Shown: positions 1 through 8,501 of the stretch, piece after piece
Numbering within the stretch: position 1 is the stretch's first letter
Layout of the letters: the number at the start of each line of letters is the position of its first letter
NCBI GenBank assembly: GCA_021298355.1
Contig: JAJTEH010000004.1
Span: 1-64,000, forward strand
DNA length: 64,000 bases
From: Flammeovirgaceae bacterium
Lineage (GTDB): Bacteria; Bacteroidota; Bacteroidia; Cytophagales; Cyclobacteriaceae
Reading direction: 5' to 3'
The notes under the pieces: model-generated
What the model saw: only the letters and a program-made list of their open reading frames with translations
The model's database searches: none
Told to the model about the DNA's origin: nothing
Program-made: the position numbers and the translations under genes

Positions 1-303
1 AACGTGCAAATTGAAGTTACCTATGGGTTAATTGAAGTTAACGGATTTTTGGCGAACCTCGTAGCAAACTCTCCGTACACGGGAGTAGACATTGTAGTAC
101 CAAAAGATGGTTATAAAAAATTAGAGGCACACACACAATTTGGCGAAATATTAACAAACCTAACAGAAAAGCCAGTCAATAAGCAAGGTAGTGATGATAT
201 CGGAGAGTGGTCTACCGTAGTGTATACAGGAAAAAATGTTTACACTGCAGAAATAAAATCGCAATACGGAAAAGTTTATTTGCGAAAACAGCAGAGTAAT
301 TGA
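1..303 (+). CDS. C-terminal end of an unidentified beta-rich protein (5' partial)
   Basis: The reading frame is open at the left edge of the window and ends at the TGA at 301-303, so only about the last 100 residues are visible. The visible part alternates short hydrophobic strands with Gly/Asn/Lys turns (for example VDIVVPKDGYKKLEAHTQFG and SQYGKVYLRK). This resembles the repeated beta-strand pattern of DUF4097-type or adhesin-head proteins common in Bacteroidota, where strands such as GDIxVxxxFGxI recur. That assignment is a resemblance only. A GTG at 4-6 could be a start but is more likely internal, because the frame continues upstream. A strong terminator follows at 360-390. Confidence 0.6.
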   Translation, partial: NVQIEVTYGLIEVNGFLANLVANSPYTGVDIVVPKDGYKKLEAHTQFGEILTNLTEKPVNKQGSDDIGEWSTVVYTGKNVYTAEIKSQYGKVYLRKQQSN

Positions 304-359
304 TGTTAGCAATAGTTGCTAAGCTTTTCTTAAAAATTTCTTCTATATAAATCTTTAAT

Positions 360-390
360 AAAACAGTCCATGATTATCGTGGACTGTTTT
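360..390 (+). terminator. Rho-independent terminator after the left-edge gene
   Basis: An 11-bp inverted repeat (AAAACAGTCCA at 360-370, TGGACTGTTTT at 380-390) encloses a 9-nt loop and runs into a T-rich stretch on the plus strand. It lies 57 nt after the stop of the left-edge gene and about 90 nt before the chaN-like start, so it separates the two transcripts. Confidence 0.85.
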
Positions 391-451
391 GCTTTGCTTT
401 TATATCATCAAATAGATACATTATTCTTCTTTTTTTACTCAAAAAATCCTT

Positions 452-459
452 CAACTTTG
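452..459 (+). promoter_or_regulatory. Possible Bacteroidota -7 box for the chaN-like gene
   Basis: CAACTTTG matches TAnnTTTG at seven of eight positions and ends 17 nt before the ATG at 477. No convincing -33 TTG was found at the expected distance, so this is a weak call. Confidence 0.35.
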
Positions 460-476
460 TACTGAAAGATTTTTAT

Positions 477-1337
477 ATGAAAGCAAATATTCTGTTTATA
501 CTAGTATCCATGAGTTCGCTTGCGCTGGCGCAGAACAAACCTGCTTACCTGATTTATACCAGCGATGGTAAAGCATCAGACTATACTTCTTTGATAAATG
601 AAGCCGCGAAAAATGAAATTATCTTTTTTGGTGAGTTGCACGATAATAGCATCGCACACTGGTTAGAACTGCAAGTAACCAAAGATTTATTTACTAAAGA
701 CAATACCCTAAGCTTAGGCATGGAAATGTTTGAAGCCGATAATCAGTTAATTCTGGATGAATACCTCAATGGATTAATTGATGAAAAACTAGTATTGAAT
801 GAAGCCAAAGTTTGGGATAATTATAAAAACGATTACAAACCAATTATTGATTTTGCCAAAGAAAATAAATTGAAAGTTGTAGCTACCAATGTGCCAAGGC
901 GTTATGCAAACATGGTGTATAAAAAGGGAATTGAATCGCTCGAAACCTTACAACCTGAAGCAAAAAAATTTATTGCGCCTTTGCCCATCACCATCGATTT
1001 ATCATTACCAGGTTACAAAAACATGATCAGCCAAATGGGCGGCCATGGCCCTGCAACAGCCGGAGAAAACATGGCCAAATCGCAAGCTGTAAAAGATGCA
1101 ACCATGGCTTACTTTATTTTAAAAAATAAGAAAGGCAAGCATTTGCATTTCAATGGTTCTTACCATTCACAAAACAAAGAAGGAATCGTTTGGTATTTAG
1201 TACAGGCAAACAATAAATTAAGAATTTTTACTATTCAAGTAGTGGAACAAAAAGACATCAGCAAATTAGAGGATGCCAATAAAAATGTAGCTGATTTTAT
1301 CATCTGTGTGCCCGATGATATGACTAAAACATATTAG
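477..1337 (+). CDS. ChaN-like haem-binding family protein, secreted
   Basis: The 286-residue product starts with a signal peptide (MKANILFILVSMSSLALAQ) followed by the ChaN/DUF399 core. The landmark is FFGELHDNSIAH at about residues 50-61, with the conserved Gly-Glu-x-His and a further His. A C-terminal HFNGSYHSQ segment matches the second conserved His region. In Campylobacter, ChaN binds cofacial haem pairs and is an iron-regulated lipoprotein. Here no lipobox Cys follows the signal peptide, so the mature protein is probably soluble in the periplasm. No TonB receptor lies next to it, so a role in haem uptake is inferred from the family only. The stop codon overlaps the stop of convergent crcB by 3 bp. 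Confidence 0.8.
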   Translation: MKANILFILVSMSSLALAQNKPAYLIYTSDGKASDYTSLINEAAKNEIIFFGELHDNSIAHWLELQVTKDLFTKDNTLSLGMEMFEADNQLILDEYLNGLIDEKLVLNEAKVWDNYKNDYKPIIDFAKENKLKVVATNVPRRYANMVYKKGIESLETLQPEAKKFIAPLPITIDLSLPGYKNMISQMGGHGPATAGENMAKSQAVKDATMAYFILKNKKGKHLHFNGSYHSQNKEGIVWYLVQANNKLRIFTIQVVEQKDISKLEDANKNVADFIICVPDDMTKTY

Positions 1338-1705
1338 AGCAGTTTACCCAACCATTGCCCTACCGCAATAAAAACAACACAAGTGAGAAATGACAAAAAC
1401 ATATAGCTAACCGATAAAAGCGCATTACCTTGTTGAAAAGTTTGTAAACTTTCTGCACTAAAAGTAGAAAAAGTACTAAACCCTCCGCAGAAACCGGTTA
1501 GCCAAAATGCCCGGTATACGTGTTGGTTCTGCACTTTATCTGCAATTAAACCCACTACAAAACCAAGTATCAAACAAGCTACAAGGTTGGCTACAAACGT
1601 TGCCCACGGCCATTGACTTTTATTAGCCGGAAAAACAAAAGTTAAAGCATAGCGCGATATACTGCCCAATCCTCCTCCCATAAAAACCAACAGAAAATTC
1701 TTCAT
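1334..1705 (-). CDS. crcB: Fluoride ion channel CrcB/FluC
   Basis: This 123-residue, four-helix protein has the whole FluC signature. GGGLGSISRY is at residues 10-19, the pore Asn is N40, and GFCGGFSTFSTFS at 71-83 carries the paired phenylalanines of the fluoride path. Dimers of such subunits export fluoride across the inner membrane. It is the last gene of the uvrB-plsC-crcB operon. Its start overlaps the plsC stop by 4 bp, which suggests translational coupling. No fluoride riboswitch can sit directly before it, because plsC coding sequence occupies that position. Confidence 0.95.
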   Translation of the reverse strand: MKNFLLVFMGGGLGSISRYALTFVFPANKSQWPWATFVANLVACLILGFVVGLIADKVQNQHVYRAFWLTGFCGGFSTFSTFSAESLQTFQQGNALLSVSYMFLSFLTCVVFIAVGQWLGKLL

Positions 1706-2439
1706 CTGTACTGCTGTATTAAGTTTAACATCACCTGAAAAGTTTTTTCTTTAAAGGCAGAAATGTTTTCGTTAAAAGCAGAAGGGTAAAGAGGCTCACC
1801 AAAAATTACTTTTATCTTACCCGGACTTTTAATTTTTAACTGGCCGGGTTTCATTAAATCGGCTGCACCCATTATCACCATCGGAACAATAGGTGTGTTG
1901 GTTTCGAAACTCATTCTAAACGCACCATCCTTAAAGGGTTGTAACAAATTAGTTGTTCTGTTTTGTGTGCCTTCTACAAAAATTAAAGCAGAAATTTTTT
2001 GTCTTAGAATGTCAATTGTTTGTTGCAAACTTTTTTTTCTGCTTTCAGCATTTCCTCTGTCCACTAAAATACACGCAGATGATACTACCCACCCAAAAAC
2101 AGGAATACGTGAAAGTTCTTTTTTTGCGATAGGACGAAACTCTCCGGGTATCATAAGCCTAACTCCGGGGGCATCTAAAAAAGATGTATGGTTACATGCA
2201 AAAATGTACGATGTGTTTTTGTTTACTTTTTCTCTGCCAATTAACTGATATTTTATTTGCGTTAGAACCGAAAAAATTTTCGCCCATAACCACAAAGCTT
2301 TATAGCCAATAAAACTAATCCGTGTACCAGCTAATAAAGGAATAATTACAAATGGTAACAAGGTTAGCATACAAGCAATAAAAACAAGTAAAGCCCAAGC
2401 AGTAAAAAACCAACTGCCTATTTCGCGCAGAAATTTCAT
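1702..2439 (-). CDS. plsC: 1-acyl-sn-glycerol-3-phosphate acyltransferase (PlsC family)
   Basis: The protein (245 residues) makes phosphatidic acid by acylating lysophosphatidic acid at the cytoplasmic face of the inner membrane. An N-terminal hydrophobic segment at about 11-37 anchors it. The catalytic HX4D motif is NHTSFLD at 83-89 (H84, D89). Motif III reads FVEGTQNR at 154-161, where most family members have FPEGTRS; the Glu and Gly are kept, but the Pro and Arg are replaced. It overlaps the uvrB stop by 4 bp and the crcB start by 4 bp, so the three genes are probably cotranscribed. Acyl donor preference cannot be read from the sequence. Confidence 0.9.
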   Translation of the reverse strand: MKFLREIGSWFFTAWALLVFIACMLTLLPFVIIPLLAGTRISFIGYKALWLWAKIFSVLTQIKYQLIGREKVNKNTSYIFACNHTSFLDAPGVRLMIPGEFRPIAKKELSRIPVFGWVVSSACILVDRGNAESRKKSLQQTIDILRQKISALIFVEGTQNRTTNLLQPFKDGAFRMSFETNTPIVPMVIMGAADLMKPGQLKIKSPGKIKVIFGEPLYPSAFNENISAFKEKTFQVMLNLIQQYR

Positions 2440-4460
2440 TTTTTTTCTTCCAATAATTTTAGAATGGCCATATACTCATCGCGCAGTTTAGCAGCTTGCA
2501 TAAATTCTAATTCTTTAGCGGCTTTTTCCATGGCTTTGCGTGTGCGGTCGGCCATTTTTTGTAATTCTTCTTTACTTAAAAATGCCGCAACAGGATCTGC
2601 CGCTAAAGTGCTTTCTTCATTTTCGATATAGTAATTTTTTGCCGAACGTTTAGAGTCGGCCACTTTCGTTTGTCCTAAAATTGAGTCTTTAGATTTTAAT
2701 ACTGTTTTAGGTACAATACCGTTGGCCTCGTTATACTCTAATTGAATTTTTCTTCTTCTGTTTGTTTCATCAATTGCTGTTTGCATGCTTTCTGTAATAG
2801 AATCGGCATACATAATTACACGACCATTTACATTACGCGCAGCGCGACCTATCGTTTGTACAAGCGAGCGTTGGTTGCGCAAGAATCCTTCTTTATCGGC
2901 ATCCATAATGGCCACGAGCGATACTTCGGGTAAATCCAACCCTTCGCGTAATAAATTTACACCCACTAAAACATCGAAAACACCTAATCTTAATTCGCGT
3001 AAAATTTCAACACGATCGAGTGTGCTTACTTCCGAATGGATGTATCTACATTTTACGCCAACTCTGTCGAAGTATTTGGTAAGTTCTTCTGCCATTCTTT
3101 TGGTTAGAGTTGTTACCAAAACACGTTCTTGTTTTTTTACGCGTTCATCAATTTCTTCCAGCAAATCATCAATTTGTTTTTTACTAGGGCGCACATCAAT
3201 CAATGGGTCGAGTAATCCGGTAGGTCTGATAATCTGTTCTACCACAATTCCGTCTGATCTGCGTAATTCGTACTCAGCAGGAGTTGCGCTCACATAAATC
3301 GTTTGGCGCATTAACTCTTCAAACTCATTAAACGTGAGCGGACGATTATCTAATGCTGAAGGCAATCTAAAACCGTAGTCAACCAAATTCACTTTTCTTG
3401 ACCGATCACCTCCCCACATGGCGCGCACTTGTGGCACTGTAACATGGCTTTCATCTATCACCATTAAAAAATCATCGGGGAAATAATCAATCAAACAAAA
3501 AGGTCGTTGGCCAACTTTTCTTCTATCAAAATAGCGTGAGTAATTTTCTATGCCCGAGCAATATCCTAACTCACGCATCATTTCAATATCAAACTCTGTT
3601 CTTTCTTTTAAACGTTTGGCTTCTAAATGTCTTTTCTCTCCTTCGAACATTTGTATTTGTAAAACCAAATCGTCTTGAATTTCTCTGATGGCCTGGTGTA
3701 AAGATTCTTTTCCAGTTACAAAAAGATTGGCAGGGAAAATGGTGACGGCCTTTTCGTCTGATAATTTTTTTCCACTAATAGGATCTATTCTTTGGATAGA
3801 TTCGATTTCATCTCCCCAAAAATAAAAACGCAAAGCGTAATCTGCGTAAGCTAGAAATACATCTACAGTGTCGCCTTTCACGCGAAAGGTTCCGCGTTTA
3901 AATTCTGCTTCGGTGCGGTTGTATAAAATATCAACTAAGGCAAAGAGCAATCTGTTTCGGGCAATGGTTTCGCCTGCACGTAAGCGAATTATATTTTTAC
4001 CAAATTCATCCGGATTACCAATACCATATATACACGATACAGATGCAACAACTATTACATCTCTTCTTCCGGTTAATAAGGAAGATGTTGCGCTTAATCG
4101 TAACTTTTCTATCTCTTCATTAATCGATAAATCTTTTTCTATGTATAAGCCCGATGTTGGAATGAAAGCTTCAGGCTGGTAGTAATCGTAATATGAAATG
4201 AAATATTCTACAGCGTTATCGGGGAAGAATTGTTTAAACTCGCCATACAACTGCGCTGCTAGTGTTTTGTTATGACTTAGAATTAGTGTTGGTCTTTGTG
4301 TTTGAGCAATAACATTGGCAATGGTAAACGTTTTTCCTGAACCTGTAACACCAAGTAAGGTTTGGTGTTGTTCGCCTCTTTCTACGCCATTTACTAATTG
4401 TTCAATGGCTTTGGGTTGGTCACCGGTTGGTTGGTATTCGCTTGTTAATTTAAATTCCAA
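2436..4460 (-). CDS. uvrB: Excinuclease ABC subunit B (UvrB)
   Basis: UvrB verifies damage and loads UvrC in nucleotide excision repair. The 674-residue length is normal. Visible landmarks are Walker A GVTGSGKT (37-44), the damage-probing beta-hairpin region starting at [12 protein letters not shown] (about 90-101), the DESH helicase motif II (336-339), helicase C-domain motifs including QTIGRAARN, and a C-terminal UVR motif for UvrA/UvrC contact. The start is a TTG: the N-terminus [19 protein letters not shown] aligns with family starts and no ATG lies in frame upstream. It is the first gene of the uvrB-plsC-crcB operon. A TAAATTTC box lies upstream on the minus strand, one base off the phylum consensus. 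Confidence 0.97.
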   Translation of the reverse strand: MEFKLTSEYQPTGDQPKAIEQLVNGVERGEQHQTLLGVTGSGKTFTIANVIAQTQRPTLILSHNKTLAAQLYGEFKQFFPDNAVEYFISYYDYYQPEAFIPTSGLYIEKDLSINEEIEKLRLSATSSLLTGRRDVIVVASVSCIYGIGNPDEFGKNIIRLRAGETIARNRLLFALVDILYNRTEAEFKRGTFRVKGDTVDVFLAYADYALRFYFWGDEIESIQRIDPISGKKLSDEKAVTIFPANLFVTGKESLHQAIREIQDDLVLQIQMFEGEKRHLEAKRLKERTEFDIEMMRELGYCSGIENYSRYFDRRKVGQRPFCLIDYFPDDFLMVIDESHVTVPQVRAMWGGDRSRKVNLVDYGFRLPSALDNRPLTFNEFEELMRQTIYVSATPAEYELRRSDGIVVEQIIRPTGLLDPLIDVRPSKKQIDDLLEEIDERVKKQERVLVTTLTKRMAEELTKYFDRVGVKCRYIHSEVSTLDRVEILRELRLGVFDVLVGVNLLREGLDLPEVSLVAIMDADKEGFLRNQRSLVQTIGRAARNVNGRVIMYADSITESMQTAIDETNRRRKIQLEYNEANGIVPKTVLKSKDSILGQTKVADSKRSAKNYYIENEESTLAADPVAAFLSKEELQKMADRTRKAMEKAAKELEFMQAAKLRDEYMAILKLLEEKK

Positions 4461-4508
4461 AGCTGAGTATTTTAGATAGAAATTTACGCAATGGTGTGGA
4501 CTCGTCCT

Positions 4509-4538
4509 AAAAAAGAAAAACCGGAGTTTAGCTCCGGT
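4509..4538 (-). terminator. Rho-independent terminator of the aroE operon
   Basis: ACCGGAG (4520-4526) pairs with CTCCGGT (4532-4538) around a 5-nt loop. Read on the minus strand the hairpin is followed by a T-rich run (complement of 4509-4519). It sits 7 bp after the aroE stop and before the uvrB start, which separates the two minus-strand operons. Confidence 0.88.
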
Positions 4539-4544
4539 CTATTT

Positions 4545-5288
4545 TTAGCTGTTCCAAATCTCCCAGGATTTTTCTGCTTGTATGTGCAGCATTTCTAAAC
4601 CATTTTTAATTAACGCTCCGTGCATTTCTGCTTTTTGCAGAAAAACTGTGCGGGCCGGATTATAAATTAAATCATATACGAAATGGTCTTTACCGATATG
4701 TTCGAAACTAATGGGTGCCATTGTTTCGGTATTAGGATGCATACCTTGTGGGGTGGTGTTGATGATAAGATTTGATTCTTTAATAATTTTTTTATCGGCA
4801 TTGATTTGTTCGTAGGTAAAGTCTGCTTTTCCTTCTTCTCGCGATACAAGTTTATAAGGTATTTTAAGTGTGCTTAGTGCTTGCTTTACTGCTTTAGACG
4901 AACCTCCTGTTCCTAAAACCAATGCATTAAACTTTACTTCACTTGGCAACCAACGTTCTACTGTTTCTAAAAAAGCGGCAGCATCTGTATTATACCCTGT
5001 TAATTTGCCGTCTTTAATTTTAATTACATTAACGGCACCAATTTGTTTAGCCGCCTGGTCGATATCATCTAAAAATTTTATGACTTGTTCCTTATAGGGT
5101 AACGTTACATTTAAACCGCAAAGTCCTTTTGTATCGGCCAACAGATTACTCAATTCATCTATTTTATGTAACTGAAACAATTCATAGTGGTGATCGCGCA
5201 AACCGTCTCTAAAAAATTTCTCATCGAAATAATTTTTTGAGAAGGAGTGGCCAACAGCTGCGCCAATTAATCCAAATACCTTTTCCAT
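4545..5288 (-). CDS. aroE: Shikimate dehydrogenase
   Basis: AroE reduces 3-dehydroshikimate to shikimate with NADPH in aromatic amino acid synthesis. The 247-residue protein is slightly shorter than the E. coli enzyme. The shikimate-binding SxS is S15-F-S17 (GHSFSKNY), and the catalytic pair K66 (NVTLPYKEQ) and D102 (GYNTDAAAF) is intact. A Rossmann glycine motif, VLGTGGSSKAV, follows. It is the last gene of the TPR-comA-DUF368-aroE operon, starting 1 nt after the DUF368 stop, and a terminator follows its stop. Confidence 0.95.
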   Translation of the reverse strand: MEKVFGLIGAAVGHSFSKNYFDEKFFRDGLRDHHYELFQLHKIDELSNLLADTKGLCGLNVTLPYKEQVIKFLDDIDQAAKQIGAVNVIKIKDGKLTGYNTDAAAFLETVERWLPSEVKFNALVLGTGGSSKAVKQALSTLKIPYKLVSREEGKADFTYEQINADKKIIKESNLIINTTPQGMHPNTETMAPISFEHIGKDHFVYDLIYNPARTVFLQKAEMHGALIKNGLEMLHIQAEKSWEIWNS

Positions 5289-5289
5289 G

Positions 5290-6228
5290 TTACTTCATTT
5301 TAAGTCTAGTTGCTACTCGTTCAATTAAAACCACTATAAAAATTCCAAGAGCCATCATTAAAATAGACTGCAAGATGAGGGGATCGTTTCCTTTTGTTAC
5401 TTCGAAATATCTGTGTGGCAAAATACTTCTGTCGAATACTGCTATTTGTTCGCCTTTGCTGTTGGTGGCATATTCTAATACTTCGCGCCAGGGCCAAACT
5501 TTATTTAGCGAGCCTAGCATAAAACCTGCGAGTACTGCAATAGTTACTGCATGATAATGTTTAAGTACCCAGCTTAACAATCTTGAAAAGGATAAGATAC
5601 CAACTAAACATCCGCTTACAAAAACCAACACTACCGGGATATCAAAGTTAATTAATGCCGTTATCATGTATTGGTATTTTCCAATCAACAATAAAATAAA
5701 GGCTCCGGAAATGCCGGGTAAAATCATGGCGCAGATAGCTATAGCCCCGCTAAAAAAAATAAAAGGTAAATGCGTTGGACTTTCAGTGGGTGTAACTACA
5801 GTGATATAATATGCTACCGCAATTCCACTGGCAAAACCAAATAATGATTGCCATGTCCAGTGTTTAATTTCACGCAATACTAATGGCGCTGAGATTAATA
5901 TCAATCCAAAAAAGAATGACCAAATGAGAATAGGGTATGTCTTCAACAAAAAGACCATCAGCTTTGCCAAAGACAATAAACTTGTAACAAGCCCTGCAAT
6001 AAGGGTTAGTAAAAATTTACCATTGATTGCAGCCCAGAATTCTTTTATTCGAAATCGAAATAAAAGTTTTAAAGCATCGGTGTTTACTTTATTGATAGAA
6101 GCTAACAATTCATCGTAAATGCCGGTAATAAAGGCAACTGTGCCTCCCGATACTCCGGGAATTACATCGGCAGCGCCCATGGCTATGCCTTTGCTATATA
6201 AAAGAACGTAGTCTGAAAACTTCTTCAC
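5290..6228 (-). CDS. DUF368 membrane protein, PopT-type undecaprenyl phosphate translocase
   Basis: This polytopic membrane protein (312 residues) has two pseudo-repeated glycine motifs typical of DUF368: PGVSGGT at 24-30 and PGISGAF at 171-177. DUF368 proteins have been shown to act as undecaprenyl phosphate recycling translocases (PopT). They return the carrier lipid to the cytoplasmic leaflet for peptidoglycan, O-antigen and capsule synthesis. That function is transferred from the family. The start is a GTG at 6228. It lies between comA (8-nt gap) and aroE (1-nt gap), so cotranscription is likely. A nearby polysaccharide export operon would also depend on the same carrier lipid. Confidence 0.85.
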   Translation of the reverse strand: MKKFSDYVLLYSKGIAMGAADVIPGVSGGTVAFITGIYDELLASINKVNTDALKLLFRFRIKEFWAAINGKFLLTLIAGLVTSLLSLAKLMVFLLKTYPILIWSFFFGLILISAPLVLREIKHWTWQSLFGFASGIAVAYYITVVTPTESPTHLPFIFFSGAIAICAMILPGISGAFILLLIGKYQYMITALINFDIPVVLVFVSGCLVGILSFSRLLSWVLKHYHAVTIAVLAGFMLGSLNKVWPWREVLEYATNSKGEQIAVFDRSILPHRYFEVTKGNDPLILQSILMMALGIFIVVLIERVATRLKMK

Positions 6229-6236
6229 AACTTTTT

Positions 6237-7040
6237 TTATTCTACCTCGAAAGGTGGTGTTGTATTCGATTTTTTTCTTTCTATTCCTAAAAAGTGAAGG
6301 AACGTATCGCCCCGTAATCCTAAGCGAATGGTTTCTAAAGGAATTACTTCATTTGGTGCAATGTTGCCTAAGTTTACATTGGCACCTAATAACTTAATAA
6401 ACCAAACTTGTTGTGCTTTTTGAGGCGCCTCCCAAATAATTTTTTCGAAAGGAATTTTAGTTAGAATTTCCTGCACTAAGCCAGAGCGTACTTCGCCTGT
6501 TGATCGAAATAAACCCACATTTCCACCTTCGCGTGCTTCGCCTATTACTTTCCATGCGCCTGCATCTAATTCTTTTTGCATGAGTTCGATCCACTGATAA
6601 GGTGGAATGATTTTATCTGCGTCTTTAGACCCTACTTCAGACAGTACAGTTACTTGGGAAGAAAGTTTGCTGATATAGTCGCACTTTTTATCGTGATCTA
6701 AATCGATAGAGCCATCCGATACTTCGGCAAATTTCATATCGAACTTATCGAGTACTCTGCGGTAGTCGTCAAACTGATCGCGTATAATAAAGGCTTCGAA
6801 AAGTGTTCCTCCGAAATAGCAGGGTAGGCCTGCATCGCGGTATACTTTTAGTTTCTCTTTCAGATTAGGAGTTACGTAAGATGTGGCCCACCCAAGTTTT
6901 ACGATGTCCACATGATCGGCACAAACCGATACGAAATCTTCTGCTTCGCGCACGCTAAGTCCTTTGTCCATGGCCATAGTAAAGCCATATTGCCTGGGCT
7001 TTCGGGTACGCTCAGGAAGGTTTTTTAAATCGTAGTTCAT
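6237..7040 (-). CDS. comA: Phosphosulfolactate synthase (ComA family)
   Basis: ComA adds sulfite to phosphoenolpyruvate to give (2R)-3-phosphosulfolactate. In methanogens this is the first step of coenzyme M synthesis; Bacteroidota do not make coenzyme M. The 267-residue protein carries the family's TIM-barrel motifs: DIVKLGWATSYV, CYFGGTLFEAF, EVSDGSIDLDHDKK, VLSEVGSKD and VIGEAREGGNVGLF. In this phylum the product may feed sulfolactate or sulfonolipid chemistry, but no gene for the later steps lies in the window, so that is inference. It overlaps the upstream TPR gene by 4 bp and precedes DUF368 by 8 nt. Confidence 0.88.
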   Translation of the reverse strand: MNYDLKNLPERTRKPRQYGFTMAMDKGLSVREAEDFVSVCADHVDIVKLGWATSYVTPNLKEKLKVYRDAGLPCYFGGTLFEAFIIRDQFDDYRRVLDKFDMKFAEVSDGSIDLDHDKKCDYISKLSSQVTVLSEVGSKDADKIIPPYQWIELMQKELDAGAWKVIGEAREGGNVGLFRSTGEVRSGLVQEILTKIPFEKIIWEAPQKAQQVWFIKLLGANVNLGNIAPNEVIPLETIRLGLRGDTFLHFLGIERKKSNTTPPFEVE

Positions 7041-8446
7041 TTATTGTTTTCTTTTCTAAACTGTTCGATGATCTTATAGAGTGCTTTCTGGGTTTCTAAT
7101 TGCGGAAAGAACTCGAAGAGGGTAAGGTGACCATCGAAGTCCAAAATTAATGCATTTTCCAGATAATTGAAGGCTTCTTTAAATTTACCTGAGTTTATTA
7201 AGTACACCGTCATGCGGTAATAGAGTTCGGCATCGTCTGGTATATGATCGAATCCATCGGTGAGGATGTCTATAGCCTTTTCGTATTCTCCCTGATCGAA
7301 GTAAATAAAAGACCAATTGAGCCAAATTTCTTTATCAAGGGGATCGAGTTTGGATGCTTCTTCGTATGCTTCCAGGCTTCTGGGTATGTGCCCAACTTTA
7401 AAATCGGAGTGGGCAACGGCTTTCCAGTATTCTACATTTTCGGTATGAAGTTTTAGAGCCTTGGTGTAATGGTGGTTGGCTTCGCTCCATTTTTCCATTT
7501 TTTCAAGGCATACGCCACAGCCAAACCAGGCTTCATCGTATAGGGTATCTAGTTTGGTAGATTTTTGATAATATTTAAGTCCTAATTCGTATTGTTCCAT
7601 GCTTTCGTAGGCAGCACCTATGCAGCAGTATACTTCGGGACTGGGCCCTTCTAATTCTATTGTTTTTAAGAAAGATTCTAATGCTTTGGTATAGACGCCC
7701 AGATTCATAAACGTGTTGCCTGTATTAAAATAGGCAGAGGCAAAGGTTTCATCTATAGCAATGGCAAAATCATATGCTTCCAACGCTTCGTTAAATCTTT
7801 CGAGTTTGTTATACACTATACCCAGATTATACCAGGCTGCGGCCGAGTAAGGATCTTCATCAATAAACTTTTTATAGTATTCAATGCTTCCTTCTAACTG
7901 CCCCGATACATCTAAGCAGAAAGCGAGTTCGTATAAAGCGCCTTCGTGATTTAGGTTTAATTCTATGGCTTGTTTATAGGCTTCTATTGCTTCTTCGTAA
8001 CGTTCTAAACTTTGATAGGCAAGCCCCAGGTTATAGTATACTTCATCTTTATCTTCGGCTAACAACAAGGCTTTTTCGTAGCAGGCAATGGCTTCGTTGT
8101 GGCGGGCTTGTAGCGAATAAATTGAGCCTTTGGTTAAAAGTACTTCAGGATCGTTCGGTTGAATGTTTTCTATATCAGAAAGTATCTCGAGAGCTTCTTC
8201 GTGTTCGCCCAGGTTTGATAGAATTTGTGCTTTCACTATTTTCATTTCAGATGAAAACGGAAACTGCACAATTGCCAAATGGCAAGCATGCAAAGCTTTG
8301 TTATTTTTACCTCTGAATAAATAATAATCGATGATTTCGTGATAATCCTCCAGATCGAAATAAACCTGATCTTTCTTGCGCAGATTTTCTTCGTACTTTT
8401 TGATTAGTTCGTTCTCCTCTTCCCGCTTGCGAAATTCTTTTGCCAT
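7037..8446 (-). CDS. Tetratricopeptide repeat protein, cytoplasmic
   Basis: The 469-residue protein has no signal peptide or membrane segment. After a charged N-terminus (MAKEFRKREEENELIKKYEE) it is filled with about eleven TPR units of roughly 34 residues. Examples are AEDKDEVYYNLGLAYQSLER and DPYSAAAWYNLGIVYNKLER. TPR arrays are protein-binding scaffolds, and the partner is unknown. It is first in the operon with comA, DUF368 and aroE, overlapping comA by 4 bp, so its amount is tied to those enzymes. A functional link to them is inferred from this coupling only. A near-consensus AACTTTTG box precedes the gene on the minus strand. Confidence 0.85.
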   Translation of the reverse strand: MAKEFRKREEENELIKKYEENLRKKDQVYFDLEDYHEIIDYYLFRGKNNKALHACHLAIVQFPFSSEMKIVKAQILSNLGEHEEALEILSDIENIQPNDPEVLLTKGSIYSLQARHNEAIACYEKALLLAEDKDEVYYNLGLAYQSLERYEEAIEAYKQAIELNLNHEGALYELAFCLDVSGQLEGSIEYYKKFIDEDPYSAAAWYNLGIVYNKLERFNEALEAYDFAIAIDETFASAYFNTGNTFMNLGVYTKALESFLKTIELEGPSPEVYCCIGAAYESMEQYELGLKYYQKSTKLDTLYDEAWFGCGVCLEKMEKWSEANHHYTKALKLHTENVEYWKAVAHSDFKVGHIPRSLEAYEEASKLDPLDKEIWLNWSFIYFDQGEYEKAIDILTDGFDHIPDDAELYYRMTVYLINSGKFKEAFNYLENALILDFDGHLTLFEFFPQLETQKALYKIIEQFRKENNK

Positions 8447-8501
8447 GTGTTAAGCGTTTGCAAAAGTTAATAAATACAATTGCAAATGTAGGCTGATATT
8501 A

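Noticed and set aside
1700-1760. Fluoride riboswitch before crcB
   Set aside because: The bases directly upstream of crcB are plsC coding sequence with a 4-bp overlap, leaving no room for an aptamer.
2785-3297. 170-residue frame on the plus strand
   Set aside because: It lies wholly inside uvrB on the opposite strand, has Ser/Arg-rich composition without a domain, and is explained by the codon pattern of uvrB.
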